A DNA stretch of 64,000 nucleotides from G965218495 sp965218495 (GCA_965218495.1 OZ244626.1:4030001-4094000); one strand, 5' to 3'. Shown: positions 28,658 to 38,757, numbered from the stretch's first letter. The notes: generated by a model from the sequence alone, not told the origin. Translations and numbers: made by a program.

Positions 28658-30139
28658 CTACTTCTGCGCGCCGTACCAGCCGGGCGTTCCAAACCAGTCA
28701 TGCATCTCCTGCACGAATGGTGCTACGATAGAGTCTGACTCCGGAAACTGGCCCAAATCTCCGGTTTCCACAATCCACGTGTCAAGCGCGGTGCGCATAT
28801 CCTCCAACACCATAGCATACTCGGGATCCTCGGTGAGATTGTTGATCTCATGGGGGTCCGCCTCGGTGTCATATAGCTGCTCTGCTGGAAACGGTGCCCA
28901 GAGCTCCGCGGCGGCCCCTTCAAGCGTTCCCTTGGCGTGCATTTCGCGCATGAGCGGCTTGACCAGAAAGCACTTTTCCTTGTAGCGGTTAAGCGTCGGA
29001 AAGCCGTCGCCACCCTCAAAATTTCGTATGTAGTGGAAGCGTGGCCCGCGTACCGAGCGCAGACGCAGCACCGTTTCGTCAATGCGGTCCCGCGCGCTGA
29101 AGGCATAGTCGCGCGGTGGATCGGCTTCCGCACCGAGAAATCGCAGGCTTTGCATCCCGTCTGGTCGCGCCGCACTCGCCATCCACAGAGTGGTCGCCGT
29201 CAGGTCCAGGAGGCTGATGACATCCTCGCCAACGCCGCCTCGCACGAATTGCGGCGGCGTCGGTATGCTCTCCGGGTAGTAGATGATCAAGGGCACATGC
29301 AGCCCGGTGTCCCACACCCAGTGGATTCCCCGGGCCTCCAAACGCCCGTTGTCAGCGAAGAATACAATGATGGTGTTGTCTGCCAGCCCCTCCGCTCGCA
29401 ATTGTTCAAGGATCCAGCCGATACGCATATCCATCCCGGAAACACTGTTGAGGTAGCGCGCCCACTCTTCGCGCGCAATGTCATGGTCCGGGTAATAGGG
29501 CGGTGGCGTGACGCTGTCCGGCGTCGCAACCTGCGGATGCCACTCCTCGCCTACCCATGGTATCCGCGCCTTTTCGGACGACTTGCGGTCATAGATGTCG
29601 TATTCGGCTTCTGGCGTGTTGATCTGCGCAAAGAACGGCTGGTGGTCCTTCAGCCGAGCCCAGTCGTCGGTGTCGTACAGCGGCCCCTCGTTGACAAAAT
29701 TCAGGTCAAGCTTACCGGTACCGACCGTGCTGTCCCCGATCATGCTGATGTTCGCCGTGAAGTAGCCCGCGTCATTCAGCCAGTGCGTGAGCGGGCGCAC
29801 ACCGTCCGGGAGCCGGTAATCATCGTCCCGGTGTGAGCGCATGTTGTGCATATCCGTCGAGGTCTGATACATGCCGGTAAAGAATGCCGACCGGCTTGGC
29901 GCACAGACGGGCGATGTCGAAAACGCTCTGGTGTGCCGCATGCCGTGCAGTGCCAGCGAGTCCAGGTTGGGCGTATGGACATTCGCCGCCCCGTAGATCC
30001 CGAAGTCCAGCTTGAAATTCTCCCCCACTATCCACAGGATGTTGGGTTGAGTCTGGGCGGCGTCTGTTACTTCTTCGCCGCCGGAATCGCACGCCACTGC
30101 CATGAGCGCAACCAGCAAAAAGGCCGATAAGGGTTTCAT
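28658..30139 (-). CDS. Sulfatase lipoprotein (S1 family)
   Basis: 493 residues. A lipoprotein signal ends at MAVACDSGG (Cys17). The sulfatase core has the formylglycine motif CAPSR at Cys79 (PVCAPSRSAFFTG), which needs the anaerobic or aerobic Cys-type maturase. The second metal motif is FFADNGR. The first metal motif reads VGENFK, with Asn where Asp is usual, so calcium binding may be altered. It resembles heparan N-sulfatase-like members (TPNLDSLALHGM). The start at MKPLSAF removes a spurious 36-residue extension. It lies 7 bases after the other minus-strand sulfatase, so they are co-transcribed. Likely an outer-surface or periplasmic enzyme removing sulfate from a polysaccharide. Confidence 0.9.
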   Translation of the reverse strand: MKPLSAFLLVALMAVACDSGGEEVTDAAQTQPNILWIVGENFKLDFGIYGAANVHTPNLDSLALHGMRHTRAFSTSPVCAPSRSAFFTGMYQTSTDMHNMRSHRDDDYRLPDGVRPLTHWLNDAGYFTANISMIGDSTVGTGKLDLNFVNEGPLYDTDDWARLKDHQPFFAQINTPEAEYDIYDRKSSEKARIPWVGEEWHPQVATPDSVTPPPYYPDHDIAREEWARYLNSVSGMDMRIGWILEQLRAEGLADNTIIVFFADNGRLEARGIHWVWDTGLHVPLIIYYPESIPTPPQFVRGGVGEDVISLLDLTATTLWMASAARPDGMQSLRFLGAEADPPRDYAFSARDRIDETVLRLRSVRGPRFHYIRNFEGGDGFPTLNRYKEKCFLVKPLMREMHAKGTLEGAAAELWAPFPAEQLYDTEADPHEINNLTEDPEYAMVLEDMRTALDTWIVETGDLGQFPESDSIVAPFVQEMHDWFGTPGWYGAQK

Positions 30140-30146
30140 AACTGCG

Positions 30147-31478
30147 CTATTCGTAGGTCCACTTCGATATCCACGGGTCTCCGGTCCGCTCCTGAAAGGC
30201 ACGCAGCTTTTTCTGTAGGGGCTCCAGAAGGCTGGTATCTCCCGCAAGGTTTTTCACTTCATGCGGGTCGGATTCCAGGTCGTACAGCTCAAACCGTGGC
30301 CGGTGCAGGTACTCCTCCACACGCCGATGTCCATAGTGGGTAAGGCTCTGCGCCAACACGGCTTGCCATGTCTGCGATGCGAAAAGATCGGTAGCAAAAG
30401 GATAAGGCAGGCCGTGGGCAAGATTCCACAACAGCTTGTAGCGACGAGTGCGCACCGCGCGCATTGGATAGTACATCGTCACCTCGTGAAAGGTATGCGA
30501 CGCGTAAACCTCGTCCCACCCAGTGGGCGAAGCGTCCTGCATGGCCGCCTTAAAGCTGCGGCCGTGAACCGATGCATGCGCCGTCCCGGCAAAGTCGAGA
30601 AGTGTAGGCGTAAGGTCTGCCCAATTGATCATGGCGTCACACGTGCCGGCAGCTGCATCCGGCCGCCGTACCACACACGGCAGGCGCATGCCCGGCTCAT
30701 ATAGCGTCGTCTTTGCCCCCGGAAACGCAATGCCATTGTCCGAAATAAACACGACTACCGTATGCTCCCAATGCCCCGTGACCTGTAGCAGATCAATAAG
30801 CCGCACCAGTCCCTTATCGGCACGCTCCACCGACATATAGTAACGGGCTAGCTCAGCCCGTGTAGCGGGCAAGTCCGGCAGATACGGTGGCACGATCACG
30901 TCCGCCGGGTCGATGGGCGTACTTCCTCCACGAGAAAAGGGTCGATGCGGCTCGCTGGTGCAGAAGTACAGGAAGAAAGGACGCCCGTCCCTGACGGTCA
31001 TGACCGACTCACACTGCGCAGCGCGCTCTTCAGGCGAAGCACCTTGGGCCGCGATGTGGCGGTCAAATGCATAGACATGCTTCGGCGCCACGTGGTACTT
31101 GCCGGTACGGATGGTCCGGTACCCGGCCCGGCTCAGTAGCACCGGGAGCGACTGGACACGGTCGAATGTGGCAAAGTGGTGTACGCTATGCATATGGCCA
31201 TACTGGCCATTGGCATGGTTATACTGTCCCGTGAGGATGACGGATCGGCTGGCGCTACAAGATGCCGTCGTACAGAATGCATGAGTGAAGCGCGTACCAC
31301 TTGCTGCCAGTTCATCCAATCCAGGGGTCTTGATGACCGGATTGCCGTAGCATCCTGCATCAGTGGTGCCTAAGTCATCCACGACGTACAGCACGATGTT
31401 AGGCTGTCGGGGCCGCGTGTGAAGCGCTACGGCTCCCAACGCCAGCGTGCCCAGAAAGGAGCGGCGACCAATGGTCAT
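30147..31478 (-). CDS. Tat-exported sulfatase (S1 family)
   Basis: 443 residues. An N-terminal Tat-like signal (GRRSFLGTLALGAVAL) is followed by a complete sulfatase domain. The metal pair is Asp34-Asp35 (VVDDLG), the formylglycine Cys74 sits in CSASRSVILTG, and GKYHVAP and FISDNG supply further site residues. The C-terminal FELYDLESDPHEVKNL is typical of glycan sulfatases. It resembles N-acetylglucosamine- or iduronate-type sulfatases by overall pattern; substrate assignment is uncertain. First gene of a two-sulfatase operon, divergent from the SGNH/dehydrogenase fusion; both promoters must lie in the 53-base gap or inside the genes. Confidence 0.9.
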   Translation of the reverse strand: MTIGRRSFLGTLALGAVALHTRPRQPNIVLYVVDDLGTTDAGCYGNPVIKTPGLDELAASGTRFTHAFCTTASCSASRSVILTGQYNHANGQYGHMHSVHHFATFDRVQSLPVLLSRAGYRTIRTGKYHVAPKHVYAFDRHIAAQGASPEERAAQCESVMTVRDGRPFFLYFCTSEPHRPFSRGGSTPIDPADVIVPPYLPDLPATRAELARYYMSVERADKGLVRLIDLLQVTGHWEHTVVVFISDNGIAFPGAKTTLYEPGMRLPCVVRRPDAAAGTCDAMINWADLTPTLLDFAGTAHASVHGRSFKAAMQDASPTGWDEVYASHTFHEVTMYYPMRAVRTRRYKLLWNLAHGLPYPFATDLFASQTWQAVLAQSLTHYGHRRVEEYLHRPRFELYDLESDPHEVKNLAGDTSLLEPLQKKLRAFQERTGDPWISKWTYE

Positions 31479-31531
31479 GTCTGGTTTCTTAGTGCAGTTC
31501 CGCGTAGGTTCACCGGTCCAAGGTACAACGC

Positions 31532-34500
31532 ATGAACAAATCCATGCATGACGCCAAGGCGGGAACGATCGGAGTCTGCTGCTGGGGACTGCTATTCTTT
31601 ATGCAGTGCACGCCGGCTAACCAGGAGCCGCTGCCGCTTTACCAGGGCGATCACATTGTGCTGGTCGGCAATAACCTTGCCTCACGCATGATGAACTTCG
31701 GACACTTTGAAACCGAACTTCATGTGCGGTTTCCAGACAGCCTCATCATCATCCGCAACATGGCCGATGGCGGCAACACGCCGGGGTTCAGGCCGCATCC
31801 CGGGCTCGAGTCGCCCTGGGCCTTTCCGGGCGCAGATACGTTCCACACGGACTTGGCGACACCCTCAGGTAGCCGTGGCCACTTCGAGACGCCGGACGAG
31901 TGGCTTACGCGCCTGAAGGCAGATGTGATTGTTGCGTTCTTTGGCTTCAGCGCCGCTTTCGGAGATGCGCCGCGGTTTGAGGAAGAACTGGAGGCATTTG
32001 TTCGCCATACACTGGCCCAGTCCTACAACGGGAATGCTGCGCCCCGCCTCGCGCTGGTGTCCCCCATAGCTTTCGAGGACCTGTCCGACAGGATTGATGT
32101 GCCCGATGGCACCGCGGAGAACGTGCGCTTGGCGCAAGTAGTGGAAACAATGCGCAGTGTCGCCGAACGCACCGGTGTGCACTTTGTCGACGCCTTTGGT
32201 CCCTCAAGGCAGTGGTATAGAAGTGCGGATACACCGCTCACTATTGACGGTTCGCAGCTGCGTAGCCAGGGCTATGCGCCCCTGGCCACGCTCCTCGCGG
32301 ATGAGCTGTTTGGCACCGTGGGTATCGAGGTAGACGCACCTCGCGAAGCCGTGCGCGAGGCCGTGCTTGAAAAGAATTGGCTTTGGCACAACGACTTCAA
32401 GATTCCCAACGGGGTGCACGCCTTTGGGCGCAGGTTTGCTCCGTTCGGGCCGGACAACTATCCGGCCGAGTTTACCAAGATCAGGCAGATGACAGCGCTG
32501 CGCGACACCGCCATTTGGATGGCTGCGCAGCGCGAGGCGATGGACCTGGCGGTCGTTGATCTGGGCACCCTGAAGCTGCCAGAAGTAGAGACCAACTACA
32601 AGCCCAGCTTCAAGAATGGAGACGTCAGCTATCGCTCTGGTGAAGATGCGCTTGCACAACTCACCGCGGCACCTGGTTACCATATCGAGCTCTTCGCCTC
32701 AGAACGGGAGTTCGAAGACCTGGCCAACCCCGTACAGCTCTCCTTCGACAACCAGGGCCGCCTCTGGGTAGCGGTCGTTCCCAGCTATCCGCACTACCGC
32801 CCCGGGGATGCTCGACCCAACGATAAGCTGATCATCCTGGAGGATACCGATGGAGACGGCAAGGCCGATAAGCAGACAACGTGGGCTGATAGCCTGCACC
32901 TGCCTATGGGCTTTGAGTTTGCACCTGAAGGCGTTTACGTCAGCCAAGGCACCAACCTGGTGTTGTTGTCCGCCTCGGATGGCGACGACAAAGCAGACAC
33001 CCGGGAGATCGTGCTGAGCGGCTTTGACGACCACGACACGCACCATGTCATCAGCGCATTCTGTGCCGATCCTTCCGGTGCGATATACATGGGCGAAGGA
33101 GTTTTCCTGCACTCCAACGTAGAGACATCGTATGGCACGGTGCGGGGTACAAACGGGGGCTTCTTTCGCTACGCCCCGCAGCGGCGCCACTTGGAGCGGA
33201 CTGCCCAGCTGTCAATTCCGAATCCTTGGGGCATCGCATTTGATGAATGGGGACAGGTCTTCTTTGCAGAGACCTCAGGGCCTGACGTACGGTGGATGAT
33301 GCCGGGAACAATCAGACCGCGCTATGGCAATGCGACACACAAATCGTATAACCTCATTGAGGATGCCCACCGGGTCCGTCCTACTGCCGGGCTTGAATTC
33401 GTGTCCAGTCGCCACTTTCCGGACGAGGTTCAGGGCGATCTCCTGATCAACAACACGATCGGGTTCTTGGGTATGAAGCAGCACGTCATGCAGGATGACG
33501 GCGCGGGATACGACAGCGAACACCGGCAGGATCTGGTTACCGGAAGCGACGGCAACTTCCGGCCAGTGGATATGGAGTTTGCCCCAGACGGGTCGCTGTA
33601 TTTCCTGGATTGGCACAACGTTCTGATCGGACACATGCAACACAACGCGCGCGACCCGCTAAGAGACCATGTCCACGGCCGCGTGTATCGGGTAACCTAT
33701 CCCGCTCGGCCGCTGGTGGAGCCGCCGCAGGTCGCCGGCGCGCCTATCGGAACCCTTCTAGACAACCTTACGCTGCCCGAGTATCGCGCGCGCTATCGAA
33801 CTCGAAGGGAGCTGCGCAGGCGGCAGGCTGATGAGGTGTTGGATGCCCTCGCCACTTGGGTTTCTGCGCTAGACACCACCGACTCGCGATACGAACACCA
33901 CCTTCTGGAAGCACTCTGGGTTTCCTGGGGCCTTAACCGGGTGGATGAGGACCTCTTGCGCAAGTTGCTCAAGGCGGACGACTATCGTGCCAGAGCTGGG
34001 GCGGTACGCGTGGTGCGATACACCGGGCACCAGGTGCCTGACCAAGCGGTGCTGCTCGCGGAAGCAGCAGCCGACCCGCACGGCCGGGTGCGACTGGAAG
34101 CGATTGTGGCCGCCTCATGGCTGCAACCGGAGGATGGTATGCCGGCATTGGTAGCGGCAGGACAGTTACCGCAGGACAAGTGGATGATGAATGCCCATGT
34201 CACAGCACTCGCCCATCTGCGTGGCGAATCCGTTGCGCGGCAACGCGCTCCAGCAGATGACACAGACCTGACGGGCACGGAGTTGGCGCGTTATGAGGCC
34301 GGTAAGGTTCTCTATAACGAAGACGGTAACTGTGGCATGTGCCATCGCCCAGACGGGCAAGGCCTGACGGCTGCCGGGTTCCCACCCCTGGCGGGTAGCG
34401 AGTGGGTCACCGGTGACACGGGTCGACTCATAAAGGTTACCCTACATGGCTTGGCCGGTCCTATAGACGTAGGCGGGATGTCTTACCCTGGCCAAGTCCC

Positions 34501-34678
34501 CATGGCACAGTTCAAGGACCTCTTGTCCGATGAAGAGGTCGCGGCTGTCTTGACCTACGTACGAAACGCATTCGGCAACGAAGCCGATTCCGTCACGCCG
34601 GAGGCAGTGGCCCGTGTCCGCGGATCAACAGTTGGCAAAAAGGGATTCTACACGGCCGATGAACTTGTCAAAAACTAG
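31532..34678 (+). CDS. SGNH-like / PVC-type membrane-bound dehydrogenase / HEAT / cytochrome c fusion protein
   Basis: 1048 residues with an exported N-terminus. Residues 40-270 look like an SGNH/GDSL hydrolase (VLVGNNLASRMMNFGHFE, VIVAFFGFSAAFG, FVDAFGP). Residues 375-740 match the PVC-type heme-binding or membrane-bound dehydrogenase propeller (PGYHIELFASEREFEDLANP, QLSFDNQGRLWVAVVPSYPHY, VDMEFAPDGSLYFLDWHN). A HEAT-like helical stretch follows (ALWVSWGLNRVDEDLLRKLL), then a cytochrome c domain with the heme site CGMCH at 934-938 and a distal Met in GGMSYPGQVPM. The pattern suggests an exported sugar or alcohol dehydrogenase passing electrons to its own heme. Its position between sulfatases places it in glycan breakdown. 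Confidence 0.88.
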   Translation: MNKSMHDAKAGTIGVCCWGLLFFMQCTPANQEPLPLYQGDHIVLVGNNLASRMMNFGHFETELHVRFPDSLIIIRNMADGGNTPGFRPHPGLESPWAFPGADTFHTDLATPSGSRGHFETPDEWLTRLKADVIVAFFGFSAAFGDAPRFEEELEAFVRHTLAQSYNGNAAPRLALVSPIAFEDLSDRIDVPDGTAENVRLAQVVETMRSVAERTGVHFVDAFGPSRQWYRSADTPLTIDGSQLRSQGYAPLATLLADELFGTVGIEVDAPREAVREAVLEKNWLWHNDFKIPNGVHAFGRRFAPFGPDNYPAEFTKIRQMTALRDTAIWMAAQREAMDLAVVDLGTLKLPEVETNYKPSFKNGDVSYRSGEDALAQLTAAPGYHIELFASEREFEDLANPVQLSFDNQGRLWVAVVPSYPHYRPGDARPNDKLIILEDTDGDGKADKQTTWADSLHLPMGFEFAPEGVYVSQGTNLVLLSASDGDDKADTREIVLSGFDDHDTHHVISAFCADPSGAIYMGEGVFLHSNVETSYGTVRGTNGGFFRYAPQRRHLERTAQLSIPNPWGIAFDEWGQVFFAETSGPDVRWMMPGTIRPRYGNATHKSYNLIEDAHRVRPTAGLEFVSSRHFPDEVQGDLLINNTIGFLGMKQHVMQDDGAGYDSEHRQDLVTGSDGNFRPVDMEFAPDGSLYFLDWHNVLIGHMQHNARDPLRDHVHGRVYRVTYPARPLVEPPQVAGAPIGTLLDNLTLPEYRARYRTRRELRRRQADEVLDALATWVSALDTTDSRYEHHLLEALWVSWGLNRVDEDLLRKLLKADDYRARAGAVRVVRYTGHQVPDQAVLLAEAAADPHGRVRLEAIVAASWLQPEDGMPALVAAGQLPQDKWMMNAHVTALAHLRGESVARQRAPADDTDLTGTELARYEAGKVLYNEDGNCGMCHRPDGQGLTAAGFPPLAGSEWVTGDTGRLIKVTLHGLAGPIDVGGMSYPGQVPMAQFKDLLSDEEVAAVLTYVRNAFGNEADSVTPEAVARVRGSTVGKKGFYTADELVKN

Positions 34679-35926
34679 TCTTCCGGCCCTCGGATATTGA
34701 GCAGCGCGGGGCGAATCCTGCACTCCTTGTCCCCGCTCGGCTTTCTCCGTGTCACTACCGATCTCGCGGGCTATGGCGCCTTTCTTGCATTGGGCCACAT
34801 TCTGCGCCGCCACACACCCTCGCTTGTCGGGTTGGGAGCCGGAACAATAGCGAGTACGGCCCGCTTAGGCATGGGCCCAAGCGCCGACGGTGGGGCGCGT
34901 TGTGCCGCTCGCGCGAATGGAGCACAAGGACATCCGATGATTTCAGATGTGGTACGAAATCGTTCTTGCTTACACGCGTTTTGTTCCTCCCCCTGCATAC
35001 GCGTCTTACCTCAGATGTTGAATCCCACTCCGGTGCTTGGGCAGAACGAAGCAGAATTACGCAGGAGCACCACGCTGAGCAACTCCTCACAGAGAGTACC
35101 TGCACGGTCGCTTTTGCGCGAGCACATTGGAACACCACGGCGTGGTGACTGGGCGTGAATTGATGCATGCGCTTAAGGGCGCATACTGCTATATCCTCAC
35201 ACCATAGGATCCAGAGCCGTAGGCTGCGACTCCTGAAGCCAAGGTAGCGCCGAAGCCGGAACAGGGCTGCCAGACGCTGGTAGTTCATGTGTGCTGAGTC
35301 GCTTCCTGTTAAAGTAGACCAGACAGTGTAGGCTTCACACCATGGCTGCAATGGCGCCTGGCATTGGCCAGTACTTTGCGAGCGGGGCGGCCGCCAGTCC
35401 GCAGGGCCGCGAGTGCCGCCACACCATCGCGGGAGTCTCTTGGTTCCTGCCGGAAGACTGACTCTAGCCGAGCTGGCCCAAAACGCATAGGATCGGTATA
35501 CTATACACGTTTCTCCAGTTACGCTTGTGCACCATTGCGACGCAAGTCGATGCGCGTAGACCCCGGATACCCTGCTTTGGACGGGTTGGCATTGGCATGA
35601 AACGCGAGGTGGGCGTAGCGTTCTATAGCGAGCACACTGCTGTGGCGTGTTACATTGCCTGAGTGTCCTTTGGCTACCGGCGGCCTTCCGCCCCTGTTGC
35701 TCGGGAGGTGGGTTGCACGGACTGATCATGGCCAAGCTGAATAGCTGACCAAAGCCGGCTTTCGTGGGACCTGTTATAGCCTACCGCCCCACCCGGCTTG
35801 ACATGCAGCCGTCCTACGAGTAAGTGACGGTAGCTGCCCCAACGTACATATACACCGCCGTTGGCATTAGGAACGGCGAAGCCACTCTAGTATCAGTAAC
35901 TCGAAAGATCACAACAACAGCTGCAA
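34679..35926. other. 1.25-kb stretch without a supported gene
   Basis: The minus strand is stop-free from 35735 to 34755 (326 codons), but the translation is rich in Cys, Arg, Trp and Ser, has no domain-like pattern and no ribosome site. I regard it as chance or a decayed gene. No transposase similarity was recognised. Confidence 0.4.
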
Positions 35927-37675
35927 ATGACGACTTTCGTGACACCAACTAACTTGGCAAGCTACAGCCTTTTGGCGCTCGCTATCCTGGTCTGCGCAGG
36001 TTGCAACCGCTCCCCTGCGCCGCCGCCCAACGTCATCCTTGTCATAACCGATGATCAGGGCTATGGCGACATCGCGGCCCACGGCAACCCCGTGATTCAA
36101 ACACCCGTCCTAGACCGGCTTTGTGGCGAGAGCGTGCGCCTGGTAAACTTTCATGTCGACCCTACATGCTCGCCCACACGGAGCGCACTGCTTACCGGAC
36201 GCTACTCCACCCGCACGGGCGTATGGCACACAATTATGGGTCGCTCTCTGATGCGGGCACAGGAGGTGACTATCGCCGAGGTATTTCGCCAGGCCGGCTA
36301 CGAAACTGGCATGGTCGGCAAGTGGCATTTGGGTGACAATTACCCCCTGCGGCCCCAGGACCAAGGATTTGATACGGCATTCTACCACCCCGCGGGTGGC
36401 GTTGGTCAGGGGCCAGACTACTTTGGTAACGACTACTTTGATGACACATACGTGCGCAACGGTACGCTGGAGCCAGTGACGGGCTACGTGACAGATGTGT
36501 GGTTCGATGACGCACTGGCCTTTATAGACCGCCATCAGGATAAGCCGTTCTTTTTGTACCTCGCCACGAACGCTCCACACGGACCGTATTACGTTGAGGA
36601 GCGCTACGCGCAGCCCTACAGAGATCAAGGGGTGAGCGAAACTATGGCGCGATTTTATGGAATGATCACCAACATCGACGACAATATGGGCCGCCTAGTA
36701 GGCTGGCTGGATTCGCTCGGACTGGCCGAGAATACCATCTTGGTCTTCATGACGGATAATGGCTCCGCGGAGGGATGGTCGAATTGGCGCAACGAAGAGG
36801 GCACCTGGACCGGCTACAATGCCGGCATGCGTGCTGGCAAGGGCTCCGAGTATGATGGCGGCCACCGGGTGCCCTTCTTTGTGCGGTGGCCGGGCGGTAA
36901 CCTGGATGGAGGTCGCGATGTCGGCGGATTAACCGCTCACATTGATGTGCTGCCAACCCTCGCCGAACTGGCAGGGCTGGAATCGCCTGCGGAAGTGGCG
37001 CTTGATGGCATGAGTCTGGCGCCCCAGCTATACGGCGAACCCGTGCCTTCGCGCACCCTGTTCGTGCATTCCCAGCGCATCCCTTATCCCGAAAAGTGGC
37101 GTAAGTCCGCGGTGATGTCCGGGCCGTGGCGCCTGGTGAACCAGAACGAGCTGTACAACCTGGACACGGACCCTGCCCAAGCCGTTGATGAAGCGGATAC
37201 CTATCCGGTACGGACAGACAGTTTGCGGGCCGCATATGACGCTTGGTGGGATAGCCTCACTCCGTCCTTTGAAGGGTTTGTTCATATTGGCATCGGCGCT
37301 GATGAGGAAAACCCCACGCAACTCAATCCACACGACTGGCACGTGGAGCATCAGCGCCTGTCCATTTGGAATCACCGGCAGGTGGCCAATGGCAGGATGG
37401 GCAACGGGTTCTGGGCAATTGATGTGACGCAGCCCGGCACCTACACGTTTGAGCTGCGACGCTGGCCGGCACACCTGGATTCTTCGCTTGAAGCCACCTC
37501 AGCGCGGCTCCGTATCGGAGAACTGGAATGGACGCAGGACGTGGCACCGGAAGCGACCAATGCCACGTTCACCATGAGTCTGGAGCCGGGCCCTACCACG
37601 CTTCAGGCGACACTCATCCTACCTGGCGGCGAAGAACGTGGTGCGTATTTTGTGTACGCTACGCGCAGCGACTGA
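35927..37675 (+). CDS. Arylsulfatase-like lipoprotein (S1 family) with C-terminal beta extension
   Basis: 582 residues. The lipobox is LVCAGC (Cys26). The sulfatase core has Asp42-Asp43 in VITDDQGYGD, formylglycine Cys81 in CSPTRSALLTGRY, GMVGKWHLGDN, and the second metal motif FMTDNGS. After the core (about residue 430), a roughly 130-residue beta-rich extension begins at GIGADEENPTQLNPHDWHV and includes TFELRRWPAHLD. It is typical of arylsulfatase A-like members in glycan-degrading Bacteroidota. Plus strand, 5 bases before the convergent GH10 gene. Expected to act at the cell surface on sulfated polysaccharide; it needs a formylglycine-generating maturase that is not in this window. Confidence 0.92.
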   Translation: MTTFVTPTNLASYSLLALAILVCAGCNRSPAPPPNVILVITDDQGYGDIAAHGNPVIQTPVLDRLCGESVRLVNFHVDPTCSPTRSALLTGRYSTRTGVWHTIMGRSLMRAQEVTIAEVFRQAGYETGMVGKWHLGDNYPLRPQDQGFDTAFYHPAGGVGQGPDYFGNDYFDDTYVRNGTLEPVTGYVTDVWFDDALAFIDRHQDKPFFLYLATNAPHGPYYVEERYAQPYRDQGVSETMARFYGMITNIDDNMGRLVGWLDSLGLAENTILVFMTDNGSAEGWSNWRNEEGTWTGYNAGMRAGKGSEYDGGHRVPFFVRWPGGNLDGGRDVGGLTAHIDVLPTLAELAGLESPAEVALDGMSLAPQLYGEPVPSRTLFVHSQRIPYPEKWRKSAVMSGPWRLVNQNELYNLDTDPAQAVDEADTYPVRTDSLRAAYDAWWDSLTPSFEGFVHIGIGADEENPTQLNPHDWHVEHQRLSIWNHRQVANGRMGNGFWAIDVTQPGTYTFELRRWPAHLDSSLEATSARLRIGELEWTQDVAPEATNATFTMSLEPGPTTLQATLILPGGEERGAYFVYATRSD

Positions 37676-37680
37676 AGCCT

Positions 37681-38757
37681 TTAGTCCCCGGTCAGCGCCT
37701 CCAGGAAGCCCTCGTAGGCGGGCTTGGCCTCGAAGTCGGTATCGAAGAGGAGCGGCCACTCGGGGTTGCCCCAGAATTCTATCAGCCAGCTCTCGGGATC
37801 GCGCAGCCCCCACATGGTGATGGCAAAGCGCTTGTCGTCTGGCAGTGCCATGAAAGCCGACACGATTCCATTGACACGATCTTTCTGGGCCTGACTCCGC
37901 GCGGGCGTTAACGAGGAAAGCGCGCCATCGGGATTCACACGCACATCAAGCTCCGACAGGTGCACCTTGAGGCCCCGGCTGACAACGGCATCCATCATCG
38001 CGGTGATCGCACTAATTGCCGGATATGTATAGGTTACGTGTACTTGCAGTCCAACCCCATCCAACGGAATGCCGCGACTCTGGAAGTCATCGACCATGCT
38101 CAGTATCGCAGCACGTTTGTTGGAATCGTATGGGGCTCCATAGTCATTGTAAAACAGTAGCGCATCGGGATCGGCATCGCGCGCATATTGAAACGTGCGC
38201 GCGATGTAGTCATCGCCCATCTTTCGCCGAAAAACCGAACTGCGCAGGTCGCCCGTGTTGTTGTCGAACGCTTCATTGACGACGTCCCAACTCACGACAT
38301 CATCCTTGTAGCGATCGACCACGGTCGTGATGTACTCCTTAACCGCTTCCTCAAACTCCTGGTCGCTGCCGGAGAAGTTCTCCAGCCAAGCCGGAACGGT
38401 TTCGTGCCAGATAAGCGCATGGCCGTGGATCTGCATGTCCTGCGTCTTCGCGTACGAGACGAGGTCGTCTACCGCCTGCCAATTGTAGATGCCTCTGCCG
38501 CCAGAGAGTGGATTCATCTTCATTTCGTACTCGGCGGTGATGCTGCTGAAGGTGCGCGACACCACCCGTGTATGTTGCGCAGATCCAAGATGACCTGACC
38601 GGAAGGCTACACCTACAGGAAACGGTGCCACATCTCTCAGCGCCTCAAGCTGTTCTGGAGGCATGGGCTCCGTCGGCGCCGCCTGGCCGCAGCTGATGGC
38701 CAGCAGGCAGAAGACTAAAGTGCAACTCGTGCTGATTCGTAGCGGCAACTTGATCAC
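37681..38757 (-). CDS. GH10 endo-1,4-beta-xylanase lipoprotein
   Basis: 358 residues from a GTG start. This start gives a lipoprotein signal (TLVFCLLAISC, Cys23); upstream in-frame codons add an implausible arginine-rich leader. The GH10 barrel is clear: GRGIYNWQAVDDLVSYAKT and HGHALIWH with the substrate His/Trp. The acid/base is Glu162 in SWDVVNEAFD and the nucleophile Glu269 in HLSELDVRV, followed by MWGLRDPESWL near the end. It is a single catalytic domain with no binding module. It cleaves internal beta-1,4 bonds in xylan and points to (arabino)xylan as one substrate of this locus. It is convergent with the sulfatase gene, which ends 5 bases away. Confidence 0.95.
   Translation of the reverse strand: MIKLPLRISTSCTLVFCLLAISCGQAAPTEPMPPEQLEALRDVAPFPVGVAFRSGHLGSAQHTRVVSRTFSSITAEYEMKMNPLSGGRGIYNWQAVDDLVSYAKTQDMQIHGHALIWHETVPAWLENFSGSDQEFEEAVKEYITTVVDRYKDDVVSWDVVNEAFDNNTGDLRSSVFRRKMGDDYIARTFQYARDADPDALLFYNDYGAPYDSNKRAAILSMVDDFQSRGIPLDGVGLQVHVTYTYPAISAITAMMDAVVSRGLKVHLSELDVRVNPDGALSSLTPARSQAQKDRVNGIVSAFMALPDDKRFAITMWGLRDPESWLIEFWGNPEWPLLFDTDFEAKPAYEGFLEALTGD

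Noticed and set aside
34755..35735. A 326-codon open frame on the minus strand
   Set aside because: Very high Cys, Arg, Ser and Trp content, no domain-like segments and no ribosome site; judged a chance frame in GC-rich intergenic DNA or a decayed gene.
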